A DNA stretch of 22,486 bases from WVZH01 sp034430425 (lineage in GTDB: Bacteria; Chloroflexota; Anaerolineae; Anaerolineales; E44-bin32), in assembly GCA_034430425.1 (NCBI GenBank), contig DAOUEK010000079.1, forward strand, positions 1 through 22,486. Reading direction: 5' to 3'. Every line of letters starts with the position of its first letter. Position 1 is the stretch's first letter. The notes under the pieces are model-generated. The model did no database searches, was not told where the DNA came from, and worked only from the letters and a program-made list of their open reading frames with translations. Below, one piece after another: positions 1 to 9,579 of the stretch. Made by a program: the position numbers and the translations under genes.

Positions 1-300
1 CTTATAGTCTATCGATGATTGAATAAGATAGATTCGATTGAGCCCAAAAGTTTTCTCGTTTCTTAAAGGGCCCAAGTCCGTTTTGGCGAGGCTCGGACCA
101 TTGCCGAGGATGAAACATCGTTCGCCAGAATACGCATTATGTAGATCTTGAATATTCCGAACATTAGAAGTTTTTCGAAGTGGAGAGAAGTGCCACGCGA
201 AGGTATGATGTAAGTTGCGAACTCTACGCATCACAGCTGCTGTAATTCTAGTGAACGATAGTTCCTTTCTGGAGATCATTCGTATTTTTTTAATACTCAC
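1..300 (-). CDS. MptE-like (DUF115-type) protein, N-terminal part, cut by window edge
   Basis: An open frame of 100 codons starts at a GTG (bases 300-298) and runs off the left edge without a stop. Residues about 66-92 read RCFILGNGPSLAKTDLGPL followed by FGLNRIYLI. This is the Rossmann-like GNGPS nucleotide-binding signature of the MptE-like/DUF115 family. Members in surface-glycan loci are often annotated as 6-hydroxymethylpterin pyrophosphokinase MptE-like, but their role there is not established. The start codon overlaps the stop of the sulfotransferase gene (GTGA, 4 bases). It has an AAAGGA ribosome site (307-312) 6 bases upstream, so translation is probably coupled. An ATG seven codons in is the alternative start. 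The first 60 residues are basic and nondescript. The family call is good; the function is unknown. Confidence 0.8.
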   Translation of the reverse strand, partial: MSIKKIRMISRKELSFTRITAAVMRRVRNLHHTFAWHFSPLRKTSNVRNIQDLHNAYSGERCFILGNGPSLAKTDLGPLRNEKTFGLNRIYLIQSSIDYK

Positions 301-1226
301 GAAAGGTCCTTTAAATACCCATATCGTAGAAGCAGCGGCCATGTGATCAACTGGGTGAGTAATCGATCCCGAGGAACCATATTCTCTTGCCAATCCAAAT
401 TTAATTGTAAATCAATTACCCCGCGTTTGAACCGTCCTGGATTGCCGCTTACAGTGTGTGTGGGATCGATTTCTACCTGATTTTTTCCAATCTTTTGAGG
501 TTTCAAGTCTTCGCCGATTAAATTAAATATACGTTCGATGTTGTCTTGAGGATTAAGTATAAAATCCTCGTATCGCATGCGTAAATATCCATCGTGTTTA
601 TCCCGCCTATTCCAACGTAATTCAATCCCTGTATTCCATAATAGCCAAAGGGCACTACTTTTCCATGTTTTCATCTTGATCATTGGTTTATTATCTTCAG
701 GCCGGATAGTACTGCGTTGAAGTGAAAAGACAACGCCTCTCGAATCCCGAATGAGGTGCAACACGAATAATCGTATACCCGGCAGGAGGCTGATCAAGTG
801 CCCGTACGTAGGTGCTTTGGAGGTATCCACAATCACCCGACAATGTGTAGTTTCCTGAATCGCATGATAAAGAAGGTGGAGCGCATTGAGATAATTCTTT
901 CGTGTTGGTGTGATTTTTAGATTTGGTAAGAAGAAGTATTCAAGCATTCTCCAAGACTGAGTACTAATCTTCCATTCATTTATCAGAGCATGTAGACCTT
1001 GTCCTTCAAGATTCGTAAAGTCGGAGCTAAGTATTTCTTGCCAAACAGGGCATTCTCTAAAAGGTGTGTCGCATCCACATAATTCGTTATCCATGAAACC
1101 GCGTTGCCAAGTCCAATGAAGTTCTCCAGCATTGAAAAAGCCATCCTGTTGACCGAGGATGTTCCCCATCAGTGTGCTGCCAGAACGACCAACTCCAGCA
1201 ATATACAGGACTTTAACATCACCCAT
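297..1226 (-). CDS. PAPS-dependent sulfotransferase family protein
   Basis: The protein (309 aa from this start) resembles bacterial sulfotransferases that move a sulfuryl group from PAPS to a hydroxyl of a sugar, lipid or other acceptor. Residues 11-18, GVGRSGST, form the 5'-phosphosulfate loop right after the first beta strand (VKVLYIA). The segment LFVLHLIRDSRGVVFS in the middle matches the 3'-phosphate-binding region with its conserved Arg and Ser. The C-terminal third has the family's loop ending in NPGRFKRG. Length is normal for Sulfotransfer_3-type enzymes. The start at 1226 has GAGGAA (1234-1239) 7 bases upstream and overlaps the flippase stop by 8 bases. An in-frame ATG at 1247 has only a weak ribosome site. 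It is the second gene of a flippase-sulfotransferase-MptE-like operon, so a cell-surface glycan or lipid acceptor is inferred, not shown. Confidence 0.85.
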   Translation of the reverse strand: MGDVKVLYIAGVGRSGSTLMGNILGQQDGFFNAGELHWTWQRGFMDNELCGCDTPFRECPVWQEILSSDFTNLEGQGLHALINEWKISTQSWRMLEYFFLPNLKITPTRKNYLNALHLLYHAIQETTHCRVIVDTSKAPTYGHLISLLPGIRLFVLHLIRDSRGVVFSLQRSTIRPEDNKPMIKMKTWKSSALWLLWNTGIELRWNRRDKHDGYLRMRYEDFILNPQDNIERIFNLIGEDLKPQKIGKNQVEIDPTHTVSGNPGRFKRGVIDLQLNLDWQENMVPRDRLLTQLITWPLLLRYGYLKDLS

Positions 1227-2805
1227 GTGCGGATTCCTCGAGTTCATTCTTTCTCAGAAGCCTATTCCTCAGGAATCGTATCAAAACACGATCTTCCCGA
1301 TCTAAACCGATTATCCATAGCAGAATAACAAATGCAACAAGTATGCTGAATAAAATTGCGATAATGCGAAGCACCGCTTGGTCGATATCGAAAAGAAGGG
1401 AGGCGCTCGCGAGGGTAAACGTCACGCCACCGATCAGGATCACCTTGCGAAACCGGCGGTCGTACGGCCAATACCCGATAATGCTGCGGACTTGAAAGAG
1501 ACCGACGATGTACATCATGCCCACACCAAATGATGTGGCTATTGCTGCACCGGTAATACCCAAACGTGGTGTGAGAAGTGCATTCAAGATCACACTCGAT
1601 ACCAGCATTACCGTTGTGTTCCAGAACCATTTGGTCTGATTGCCCGTCATCATCATCATCCAGCCCACAGAGCCGGTTGAAATGTTCACGATCTGTCCAA
1701 TCGATAGGATGACGAGTGTCAATGCGCCTGTTTCATATCCCTCTCCGAATAGCATAAAAAGAAGATCTCGGGGGATTGTTATCGTAAGGACGGCCAGTGG
1801 TAACGAAAGATAGATACACCATTTGGTACTGATGATAAAAAGCTCTCGGAGTTCGACATTTCTCTCCCGGTGGTATAGATCAGCGATCATGGGAGAAAAT
1901 ACAGAAGTGATTGCACTGAGGATAATCGGGAAAAGCAAGGAAACCTGGGAACAAGCTTGGAAAATGCCGACTTCAGTTTCAGGTCGATATACTCCCACGA
2001 GCAGTCGGTTAATCCAGATAACGAACATCGAGAAAGCACCCGCAAGCCACGATGGAAGAGAAAAAGTCATCAACTCTCGAAGCGAAGATACTGCACGAAG
2101 TCCTCGTCTAAAAATCTCGGGGAATAGCTGTTTTATAACAAAGAATCCATAAATAAAACTAATCAAATATCCGAAGGCTGCCGATCCAATCACACCAGGC
2201 AGGCCGTAATTAAGCAAGAAGACCGGAATGAATACGATCAAAGTTATTACGGATGGGAGAACATCCTCAAGCATTACCGCATAACGCATTCTCTGCGTCA
2301 CTCTGGAAGTTGCAGCGGTTACCTTGATGGTTGCGAGCAAGGTGAATATAGGAGCGAATCCGTGAATGACTGGCGTCATAGCGGAATTTTTGAAGATCTC
2401 TCTGGCGATATAATCTGCTGAAAAATAGAGTAAGGCTCCCATGCCAAACCCGGCGAGAATGGATATTTCAATGGATTGAATGATTACACCTTTTAATCTG
2501 GCGACATCTGATTTCCAATAATCGGTTGCGTAGCGGATGATCCCTTTATCTACCCCCAGCGGTGCGATCGTACTTCCCATCTGCAGCATCGTCCAGACGA
2601 TGGCAAATAGGCCGAACTCCTTTGGCCCCAAATAGCGTGCGAATATGATTTGGCTGAAAGCGAACAAGGCTCTACCAAACACTCGACCAAATAGTGTTAC
2701 TCCCGCGCCGGAAGCGAATCGACGGATTGCAGTTTCGATCCAGTCAGGACTGGTTTCACAGGTTTCAGGTTTATTATCTGGTGTTTTTCGTGGATGATTT
2801 TGCAT
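1219..2805 (-). CDS. Wzx-like polysaccharide/lipid-linked oligosaccharide flippase (MOP superfamily)
   Basis: A 528-residue integral membrane protein with about 12-14 predicted hydrophobic helices. The N-terminal stretch FASGAGVTLFGRVFGRALFAFSQ, followed by FARYLGPKEFGLFAI, is the hallmark of polysaccharide biosynthesis (Wzx/RfbX) flippases: a repeated amphipathic helix, then a YLGPxEFG loop. The C-terminal half has the second bundle with a GxTGAAIATS helix, also typical. Such proteins move undecaprenyl-diphosphate-linked oligosaccharides across the cytoplasmic membrane. A basic cytosolic tail (RFLRNRLLRKNELEE) ends the protein. It is the first gene of a three-gene minus-strand operon and overlaps the sulfotransferase start. 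The ribosome site upstream of the ATG is poor (GAGGG lies about 13 bases away). Substrate specificity cannot be told. Confidence 0.9.
   Translation of the reverse strand: MQNHPRKTPDNKPETCETSPDWIETAIRRFASGAGVTLFGRVFGRALFAFSQIIFARYLGPKEFGLFAIVWTMLQMGSTIAPLGVDKGIIRYATDYWKSDVARLKGVIIQSIEISILAGFGMGALLYFSADYIAREIFKNSAMTPVIHGFAPIFTLLATIKVTAATSRVTQRMRYAVMLEDVLPSVITLIVFIPVFLLNYGLPGVIGSAAFGYLISFIYGFFVIKQLFPEIFRRGLRAVSSLRELMTFSLPSWLAGAFSMFVIWINRLLVGVYRPETEVGIFQACSQVSLLFPIILSAITSVFSPMIADLYHRERNVELRELFIISTKWCIYLSLPLAVLTITIPRDLLFMLFGEGYETGALTLVILSIGQIVNISTGSVGWMMMMTGNQTKWFWNTTVMLVSSVILNALLTPRLGITGAAIATSFGVGMMYIVGLFQVRSIIGYWPYDRRFRKVILIGGVTFTLASASLLFDIDQAVLRIIAILFSILVAFVILLWIIGLDREDRVLIRFLRNRLLRKNELEESAHG
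1234..1239 (-). promoter_or_regulatory. ribosome binding site deciding the sulfotransferase start
   Basis: On the minus strand GAGGAA lies 7 bases before the ATG at 1226. The longer reading frame starting at 1247 has no comparable site, so 1226 is preferred. The site lies inside the last codons of the flippase gene. Confidence 0.6.
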
Positions 2806-3034
2806 TTGGAGATGTTTTCCCTCAGCCTGTATATAACTGGTTAGCCAATCTTTATCGTACTTGCACGATCGAGAGGCGTCGATCCCTCGCTGCTGATGTT
2901 GACCACGCGATACGATGTGGTATTCGGAGACACTTGCTGAGGAACATGAGGTTGTATTCTACATGAGGTCTGAGAGATCGGAAAGTTCGTCGTCCGCTTT
3001 CACGCGAGGTAGAGCTAATATACAATACGCTGCC

Positions 3035-3710
3035 ATGAGAAGAATAGGTCATTGGTTGACATCTTCCTGGATCGACCGAGTACTGTGGGGCATCTGCGTC
3101 CTTGGTTTTCTCTGGCTGCGTATCCAGATTCCTGTTCGAGATCTACAGGCAACAGGTCTTGTGGCTCTGCGAGACCTAGTATTAACCTTGGTTCTGTGGT
3201 TTCTTGTTCTCATCCTCTGCCTTTCCCTGGGGAACCTACTGCTACGTTTCATAAAATCTCGAAAGCATGAAGGATTTGGAAAAGAGTGTATTCGCTTTTG
3301 CCCTGGGATTTGGCGCCATGGCATATTGGATCCTCTTGCTCACTTTGTTTCAACACCTCGGTGTACCCACTCTTACAGTTTCATTGACCATTGCAACCAC
3401 TCTTGTCGGACCGGAAGCGACGGATTGCCTCAAAAGGCTGTGGGCTTTGCCGGGAGTGATTCGCAAATTCTGGAGAGAAACAGCCACGATCGGCAAAGTA
3501 ATTGCAGGTATCTCTCTCTTGATTGCAGGTCTGAGCTTCATCAACGCGCTTACTCCGGCCTGGGATTATGACGGTTTGATGTACCACTTGGTGGGGCCGT
3601 AACTGTTTTTAGAAGCCGGAAAGATAATTCCGCTTCCGGATAACTGGTATGTCAACGGACGATTTACCGTTGAGATGCATTTCTCTCTCGGCTTGGCATA
3701 TGGGGACAAT
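3035..3710 (+). pseudogene. broken GT-C-type membrane protein gene (frameshift, stop, C-terminal loss)
   Basis: Joining two frames gives a recognisable protein. MRRIGHWLTSSW starts at 3035 and continues through two hydrophobic segments to LLLRFIKSRK. The reading then shifts by one base at about 3255-3275 into KSVFAFALGFGAMAYWILLL, which runs to a TAA at 3600-3602. After the stop the same frame continues LFLEAGKIIPLPDNW and so on to about 3710, then loses all similarity. The stretch INALTPAWDYDGLMYHLVGP lines up with QALAPPLKWDSLVYHLELPQ of the intact 688-aa protein at 18331-20397. The stretches before and after it also align, so this is a relative of that gene. Only about the first 215 of roughly 690 residues remain. 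With three separate lesions a sequencing error is unlikely. The bases from 3711 to 3948 hold no recognisable gene. Confidence 0.7.
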
Positions 3711-3948
3711 GTGAGTGGCGACAAGAAGGGTGCCTTGAAGAGGTGCTTACTAGCGAATGGATTTCAGTATATGAGATTATTTATATCGAGTGAAGTGGAC
3801 TTCCTACTTGCGTATATCACCGCACACGATTTCGAGTTCGTTTCTGATCTCTGAAGATTTTTAGGTTGGGTATATTCGTCTATCCGCCAGCGTATAGAAC
3901 TATCCGAAAAGTCTAGCCAGGTAGAATATTGGCATTGGAGAAATATAT

Positions 3949-6324
3949 ATGCAGAAGTTTAGATGCTGGATTGTGTCACCAGATTCCTCCGTCGTTGTAT
4001 TCATGTGGCTTGTGGTGTTCGATGGGTTCGGGAGTGGAATACCGCAAGTACATTATTTGGTTCGGGTGTCGTATCTGGCAATACTTATCCAATGGTTGAC
4101 GCGTGTGATCAAAAACCGAGAGACCTTCTCAATCCCGAAATTTGTAGTACCACTAGTGCTGATTCTAATTCAACAAATCATGTCCGTGCCAACCGCACCT
4201 TTGCCCTTTCAAGCCCTCGAAGTTGTACTTCGATACTTGATTTTGGCGCTCGGATGTTTTTATCTACTCGATAATCTGCAGCACACGCTCGAACCCCGCA
4301 AAGTGGAAAATGTGATTATTTCCATGGCAGTTGTTTTCTGCTTATTTGATATTCTCAACGTTTTGAACTGGTTTTATTCCTGGTGGGTTATTACTGATTC
4401 AGTATTTGCCGCGGCTCCTTTCGGATATCGACTGCATGGTGTTTTCTTACGCCACCCTAATCTCGAAGCGGCATTTTTGAATCTGGTATTGCCTTTAGTA
4501 ATCCTGCGCATACTTCGGCAAAAGCAGTTATACCGACGATTACTATGGCTGCTGTTCCTGGGGTTGATCGTGGTTGTGGATTATTTCACATCATCTCGTG
4601 GCGGCTGGCTGGGGGCCATTCTTGGCCTGGGGACCATGAGTATCTTGCTCTTCATACCAGTTCTGGTACGCACAAAAGACAAAGGTCTTAACCTGTTGAA
4701 AGAGGTGTTTCATTCCAGGAGCCGGATAATTGCAGCCATTCTGGTAATTGTTGTCATCATTATGGCAGGTGTGATCTTCATCCGGCAGTTGAATGTTACC
4801 TACCATGTTCCGGGTGTGTCTGCAAGAGCGGATATCTGGAGTACTGGCTGGAAAATCGTCCTGAAAAACCCGCTTTTGGGGAATGGCGCGGGCTCGATGC
4901 ACATTCTTCCTGCTGTGGAGGATCAACTGCCGCCTGGCTTCTATATGACTCATGCGCATAATCTCTTGCTCCAGGTTGCAGCTGAAAATGGAATTGTTGG
5001 CCTTGTCTTGATACTCGTCCTCTTCGGATTGCTGCTGCGGGGTTTCTATCGTGCCTGGCGCACTGCGGATCGCAACGACCGCATCGATTTGGCTGTGTAT
5101 GCGGGAATCCTGGTTGGGGTAGGCGTCCATAATCTCGTTGACTTCATATTCCAAGCCCCGATCTATGTGCTCTGTGTTTTTACATTTCTCATTTTGATAT
5201 ATCGGCACGCTCCACAAAGTGAGAGCCTGATACTGGGTGGGAAATTGGTTTTTCCTGTTGTCGTCGTACTTCTTGTTGCATATGCGCTGGGGAGTTTCTT
5301 TACGCTGTATGGATCCAGCGAGCACAATACTGGCGTGAGAAATGTCGATAAAGTTGACTGGCAGATTATTAGTGAAGAGATTTATGAGGCCGTCGAGAAG
5401 AATCCCCACTATTCCTTTTATTACTTTCAATGTGGGTTGGCGCAAGCATATGCCTACCAGGAATCCGGCGAGGAGGCAGTGCTTAACTCAGCTATTTCGA
5501 TGTTTGCAGAGGGAGTAAAAAAGGATCCTTATTGGCCAATTCATTGGGCGAACCTGGCGGCGCTGCAATGGGAGGCGGGTCAATTTTCAGAAGCTTTGCA
5601 GAACATGTTGCGAGCAACGAACATGGCCCCCAAGAATGCGACATTTGCGCTCAATCTTGGCCAGATGTACGAAGCATCTGGCCAAGACGAGAAGGCTGTC
5701 GAGGCTTATCAAAAAGCATTATCCAACGATCCGTGGTTAAGCCATTCTCTTTTCTTTACCAAGACCACCCTGCGATCCGGATTGGCGCAGGCACCGCTGA
5801 CGGAAGTGTCAGAGCCGATCCGCAAAAAATTAACGTGGGATGGATGGCTTCTATTGAATTCAAACCAACTGGAGCAGGCGCGTCAAATGTTTATGCAAGC
5901 GCTGCAATTAAAGCCTGATTACGGGCTTGCGTTCTCCGGCCTGGCCTTGGTCGATGAGGCCCAGGGGATGAAGGAGCAAGCTCGAATACATGCCGGTACT
6001 GGAGCGATCGCGGATGTGGATACCCCGCTCGTATTTCTTATCGCAGGTCAAGTGGCTGAACGACAGGGCCGCTCTATGGATGCTGCTGTATACTTTTACT
6101 CGGCATACCTGACTGCGAAAAACCATTCGTATTCGAAGTCCTACTACGGAGGTGTGTATCACAGGTGGGCGCTTCCTTTCGATCTTGTTCCCCAAACCGA
6201 ATTGGGGATATTAACGGATGATATGCTGCAGTCTTTCAATACGCTGGCGGATGAGCTTGAGGAACTTGGACAAGATGATCTTGCCCGGCAGGTGCAAGAT
6301 TGGGTTGTAGAAAATACCCCCTAG
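3949..6324 (+). CDS. Wzy/O-antigen ligase-type membrane protein with C-terminal TPR domain
   Basis: A 791-residue protein in two parts. Residues 1 to about 455 form a polytopic membrane domain with features of the O-antigen ligase/polymerase family (PF04932 type). These are GVFLRHPNLEAAFL, then TSSRGGWLGAILGL, then a large periplasmic loop with SARADIWSTGWKIVLKNPLLGNGAG and the conserved THAHNLLLQVAAENGIVGL. Such enzymes polymerise or transfer glycans from polyprenyl-diphosphate carriers on the outer face of the membrane. Residues about 470-780 are soluble and contain several tetratricopeptide repeats, for example SGQDEKAVEAYQKALSNDPW and NQLEQARQMFMQALQLKPDY. These probably sit outside the cytoplasm and bind a protein or glycan partner. 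GGAG lies 8 bases before the ATG. A TAGAAT box at 3922-3927 might be a -10 element, but no good -35 precedes it. The terminator at 6372-6405 ends the transcript. Confidence 0.88.
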   Translation: MQKFRCWIVSPDSSVVVFMWLVVFDGFGSGIPQVHYLVRVSYLAILIQWLTRVIKNRETFSIPKFVVPLVLILIQQIMSVPTAPLPFQALEVVLRYLILALGCFYLLDNLQHTLEPRKVENVIISMAVVFCLFDILNVLNWFYSWWVITDSVFAAAPFGYRLHGVFLRHPNLEAAFLNLVLPLVILRILRQKQLYRRLLWLLFLGLIVVVDYFTSSRGGWLGAILGLGTMSILLFIPVLVRTKDKGLNLLKEVFHSRSRIIAAILVIVVIIMAGVIFIRQLNVTYHVPGVSARADIWSTGWKIVLKNPLLGNGAGSMHILPAVEDQLPPGFYMTHAHNLLLQVAAENGIVGLVLILVLFGLLLRGFYRAWRTADRNDRIDLAVYAGILVGVGVHNLVDFIFQAPIYVLCVFTFLILIYRHAPQSESLILGGKLVFPVVVVLLVAYALGSFFTLYGSSEHNTGVRNVDKVDWQIISEEIYEAVEKNPHYSFYYFQCGLAQAYAYQESGEEAVLNSAISMFAEGVKKDPYWPIHWANLAALQWEAGQFSEALQNMLRATNMAPKNATFALNLGQMYEASGQDEKAVEAYQKALSNDPWLSHSLFFTKTTLRSGLAQAPLTEVSEPIRKKLTWDGWLLLNSNQLEQARQMFMQALQLKPDYGLAFSGLALVDEAQGMKEQARIHAGTGAIADVDTPLVFLIAGQVAERQGRSMDAAVYFYSAYLTAKNHSYSKSYYGGVYHRWALPFDLVPQTELGILTDDMLQSFNTLADELEELGQDDLARQVQDWVVENTP

Positions 6325-6371
6325 TCGACGATCTGCTCAATGCCTTGATAATAATATGCCATGCTGGAAAA

Positions 6372-6405
6372 ACAAAAAGGCTCGGAACTCTCCGAGCCTT
6401 TTTGT
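6372..6405. terminator. bidirectional intrinsic terminator between convergent genes
   Basis: ACAAAAAGGCTCGGA and its exact reverse complement flank a 4-base ACTC loop. The GC-rich core GGCTCGGA/TCCGAGCC is followed by five T on either strand. It lies 47 bases after the polymerase stop and 20 bases after the hppA stop on the other strand, so it can serve both genes. Confidence 0.93.
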
Positions 6406-6425
6406 TAACGATTGGACTATTCTAT

Positions 6426-8768
<2,343 letters not shown>

Positions 8769-8777
8769 TGAATTAGA

Positions 8778-8785
8778 CTCCTCCT
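8778..8785 (-). promoter_or_regulatory. strong ribosome binding site of hppA
   Basis: AGGAGGAG on the minus strand lies 9 bases before the hppA ATG at 8768. It is one of the best ribosome sites in the window and supports high expression. Confidence 0.85.
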
Positions 8786-8815
8786 AGAATAAGTTGATGG
8801 GGAACGGGAGTTTTC

Positions 8816-8844
8816 ATTCTAAAAGCCGTTTCATATGCTGTCAA
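8816..8844 (-). promoter_or_regulatory. sigma-70-type promoter of hppA
   Basis: On the minus strand TTGACA (8844-8839) is followed after exactly 17 bases by TAGAAT (8821-8816), five of six bases matching TATAAT. Transcription would start near 8809 and give a leader of about 40 bases before the hppA ATG, containing the ribosome site. The palindrome at 8849-8864 sits 4 bases upstream of the -35 box. Confidence 0.85.
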
Positions 8845-8848
8845 GCAA

Positions 8849-8864
8849 TTTCCATTAATGGAAA
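8849..8864. promoter_or_regulatory. perfect 16-bp palindrome, probable operator/activator site
   Basis: TTTCCATTAATGGAAA is identical to its reverse complement over all 16 bases. It starts 4 bases upstream of the hppA -35 element, where activators of the class II/near-35 type bind. It lies between the hppA promoter and the rightward promoter at 8929, so it could act on either. No T-run or GC-rich stem is present, so it is not a terminator. The binding factor is unknown. Confidence 0.5.
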
Positions 8865-8928
8865 AGGGTAACACTTGCGTAACTTCATAGAAGAGTATGT
8901 GTTGATAGAAGCGTTGGAAAAATGGCTA

Positions 8929-8958
8929 TTGACTCACAGGTGTAATTTTTTGTATAGT
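8929..8958 (+). promoter_or_regulatory. sigma-70-type promoter reading into a gene-free stretch
   Basis: TTGACT (8929-8934), an 18-base spacer and TATAGT (8953-8958) match the consensus well on the plus strand. Transcription would start near 8966. No intact coding region follows for about 600 bases until rpoD at 9580. It could drive a long rpoD leader, a small RNA, or be what remains of a promoter for a decayed gene. Confidence 0.65.
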
Positions 8959-8965
8959 GTGCTCT

Positions 8966-9564
8966 GCAATTGGAATATTTCATCAGATCGGCGTGTGTAG
9001 TAAGTGCTTGCGCGATAGGGAGCAAAAAGCTGTACATTCAGGAAGTATGATCGGGAGGTATTGGCAAGAGATAGGGTACTCCGGGAGTAGTATCGTAACG
9101 CTTATCGAGAATGGCCATTGTATGGTATTGTAATCATACAGATATGCAATGCGGAATCCGATGCCAATTACGGTCACTCGGGCGCAGATAAATGCATTCG
9201 TAGAGGGGGCAAGCGGATCCATTTTCAAGCCATTATCATCGTGTACGGTGTGAGCCGATAACAGATTTTCGTTCGTTATCTGCGTTCCGATCAATTGGCG
9301 AAGCAAGAAGATGTCATTGCCTTGACAGTTCTGCGAAGGACCTGGCAGCGATTTCAAACGTATTTCAGCATCGGCAAACACACTCAACCTATTGATCGAT
9401 TGACCAAAAATTCAAGCGATGGGGTTATCGTCGATTCGAGGTGGGTTTGAGTTGTTTGTAGAAGAATAGATCAACGTTACCATTTGATTTTGAACCATTC
9501 AGGTGGATGACGAGAGAAGTCATATAAAATTCAATGTGCTGTATCGGCTGAGAAAGGGTAGTTT
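8966..9564 (+). other. gene-free interval upstream of rpoD
   Basis: No convincing intact gene was found on either strand. The plus strand has a frame starting with GTG near 8994 that encodes about 45 residues (CSKC near the start) and ends at a TAA near 9130. It has no ribosome site. The minus-strand open frame 8983-9387 has a composition unlike the other proteins and no recognisable domain. A sigma-factor-like remnant is noted at 9262-9450. The stretch looks like decaying coding DNA plus a long leader region. Confidence 0.5.
9262..9450 (+). pseudogene. possible remnant of an ECF sigma factor (region 2)
   Basis: The plus-strand frame between TAA (9259-9261) and TGA (9448-9450) encodes 62 residues with no good start. 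It includes QEDVIALTVLRRTWQRFQTYF, then SIGKHTQPIDRLTKN. The spacing resembles the core-binding and -10-recognition part of ECF sigma region 2 (AEDVxQETFLRAWRxF, then IARNxAIDRLRR), with a short internal loss. The match is by eye and weak, and chance is possible. If right, the promoter at 8929 may once have served this gene. Confidence 0.28.
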
Positions 9565-9573
9565 TGGTATAAA
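9565..9573 (+). promoter_or_regulatory. extended -10 promoter giving a leaderless rpoD mRNA
   Basis: TGGTATAAA is an extended -10 element (TGn followed by TATAAA). Only 6 bases (9574-9579) separate it from the rpoD ATG, so transcription should start at or next to the A of the start codon. No good -35 box is seen, which the extended -10 can offset. The absence of a ribosome site before the ATG fits. Confidence 0.6.
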
Positions 9574-9579
9574 CTGAAT

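Noticed and set aside
2899..2926. TTGACC followed 16 bases later by TATTCG, as a promoter for the broken GT-C gene
   Set aside because: The -10 matches only three of six bases; not better than chance.
4591..5445. 284-codon open frame on the minus strand
   Set aside because: It lies wholly antisense to the clear polymerase/TPR gene, has no domain, and its composition (many Gln, Asn, His, Thr) is that of a shadow frame.
8994..9132. Small plus-strand frame with CSKC near its start, after the promoter at 8929
   Set aside because: About 45 codons, no ribosome site and no family resemblance; too weak to call a gene.
8983..9387. 134-codon minus-strand frame in the gene-free interval
   Set aside because: No recognisable domain, no ribosome site, and its start lies among decayed sequence. 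The plus strand gives a better explanation for part of it.
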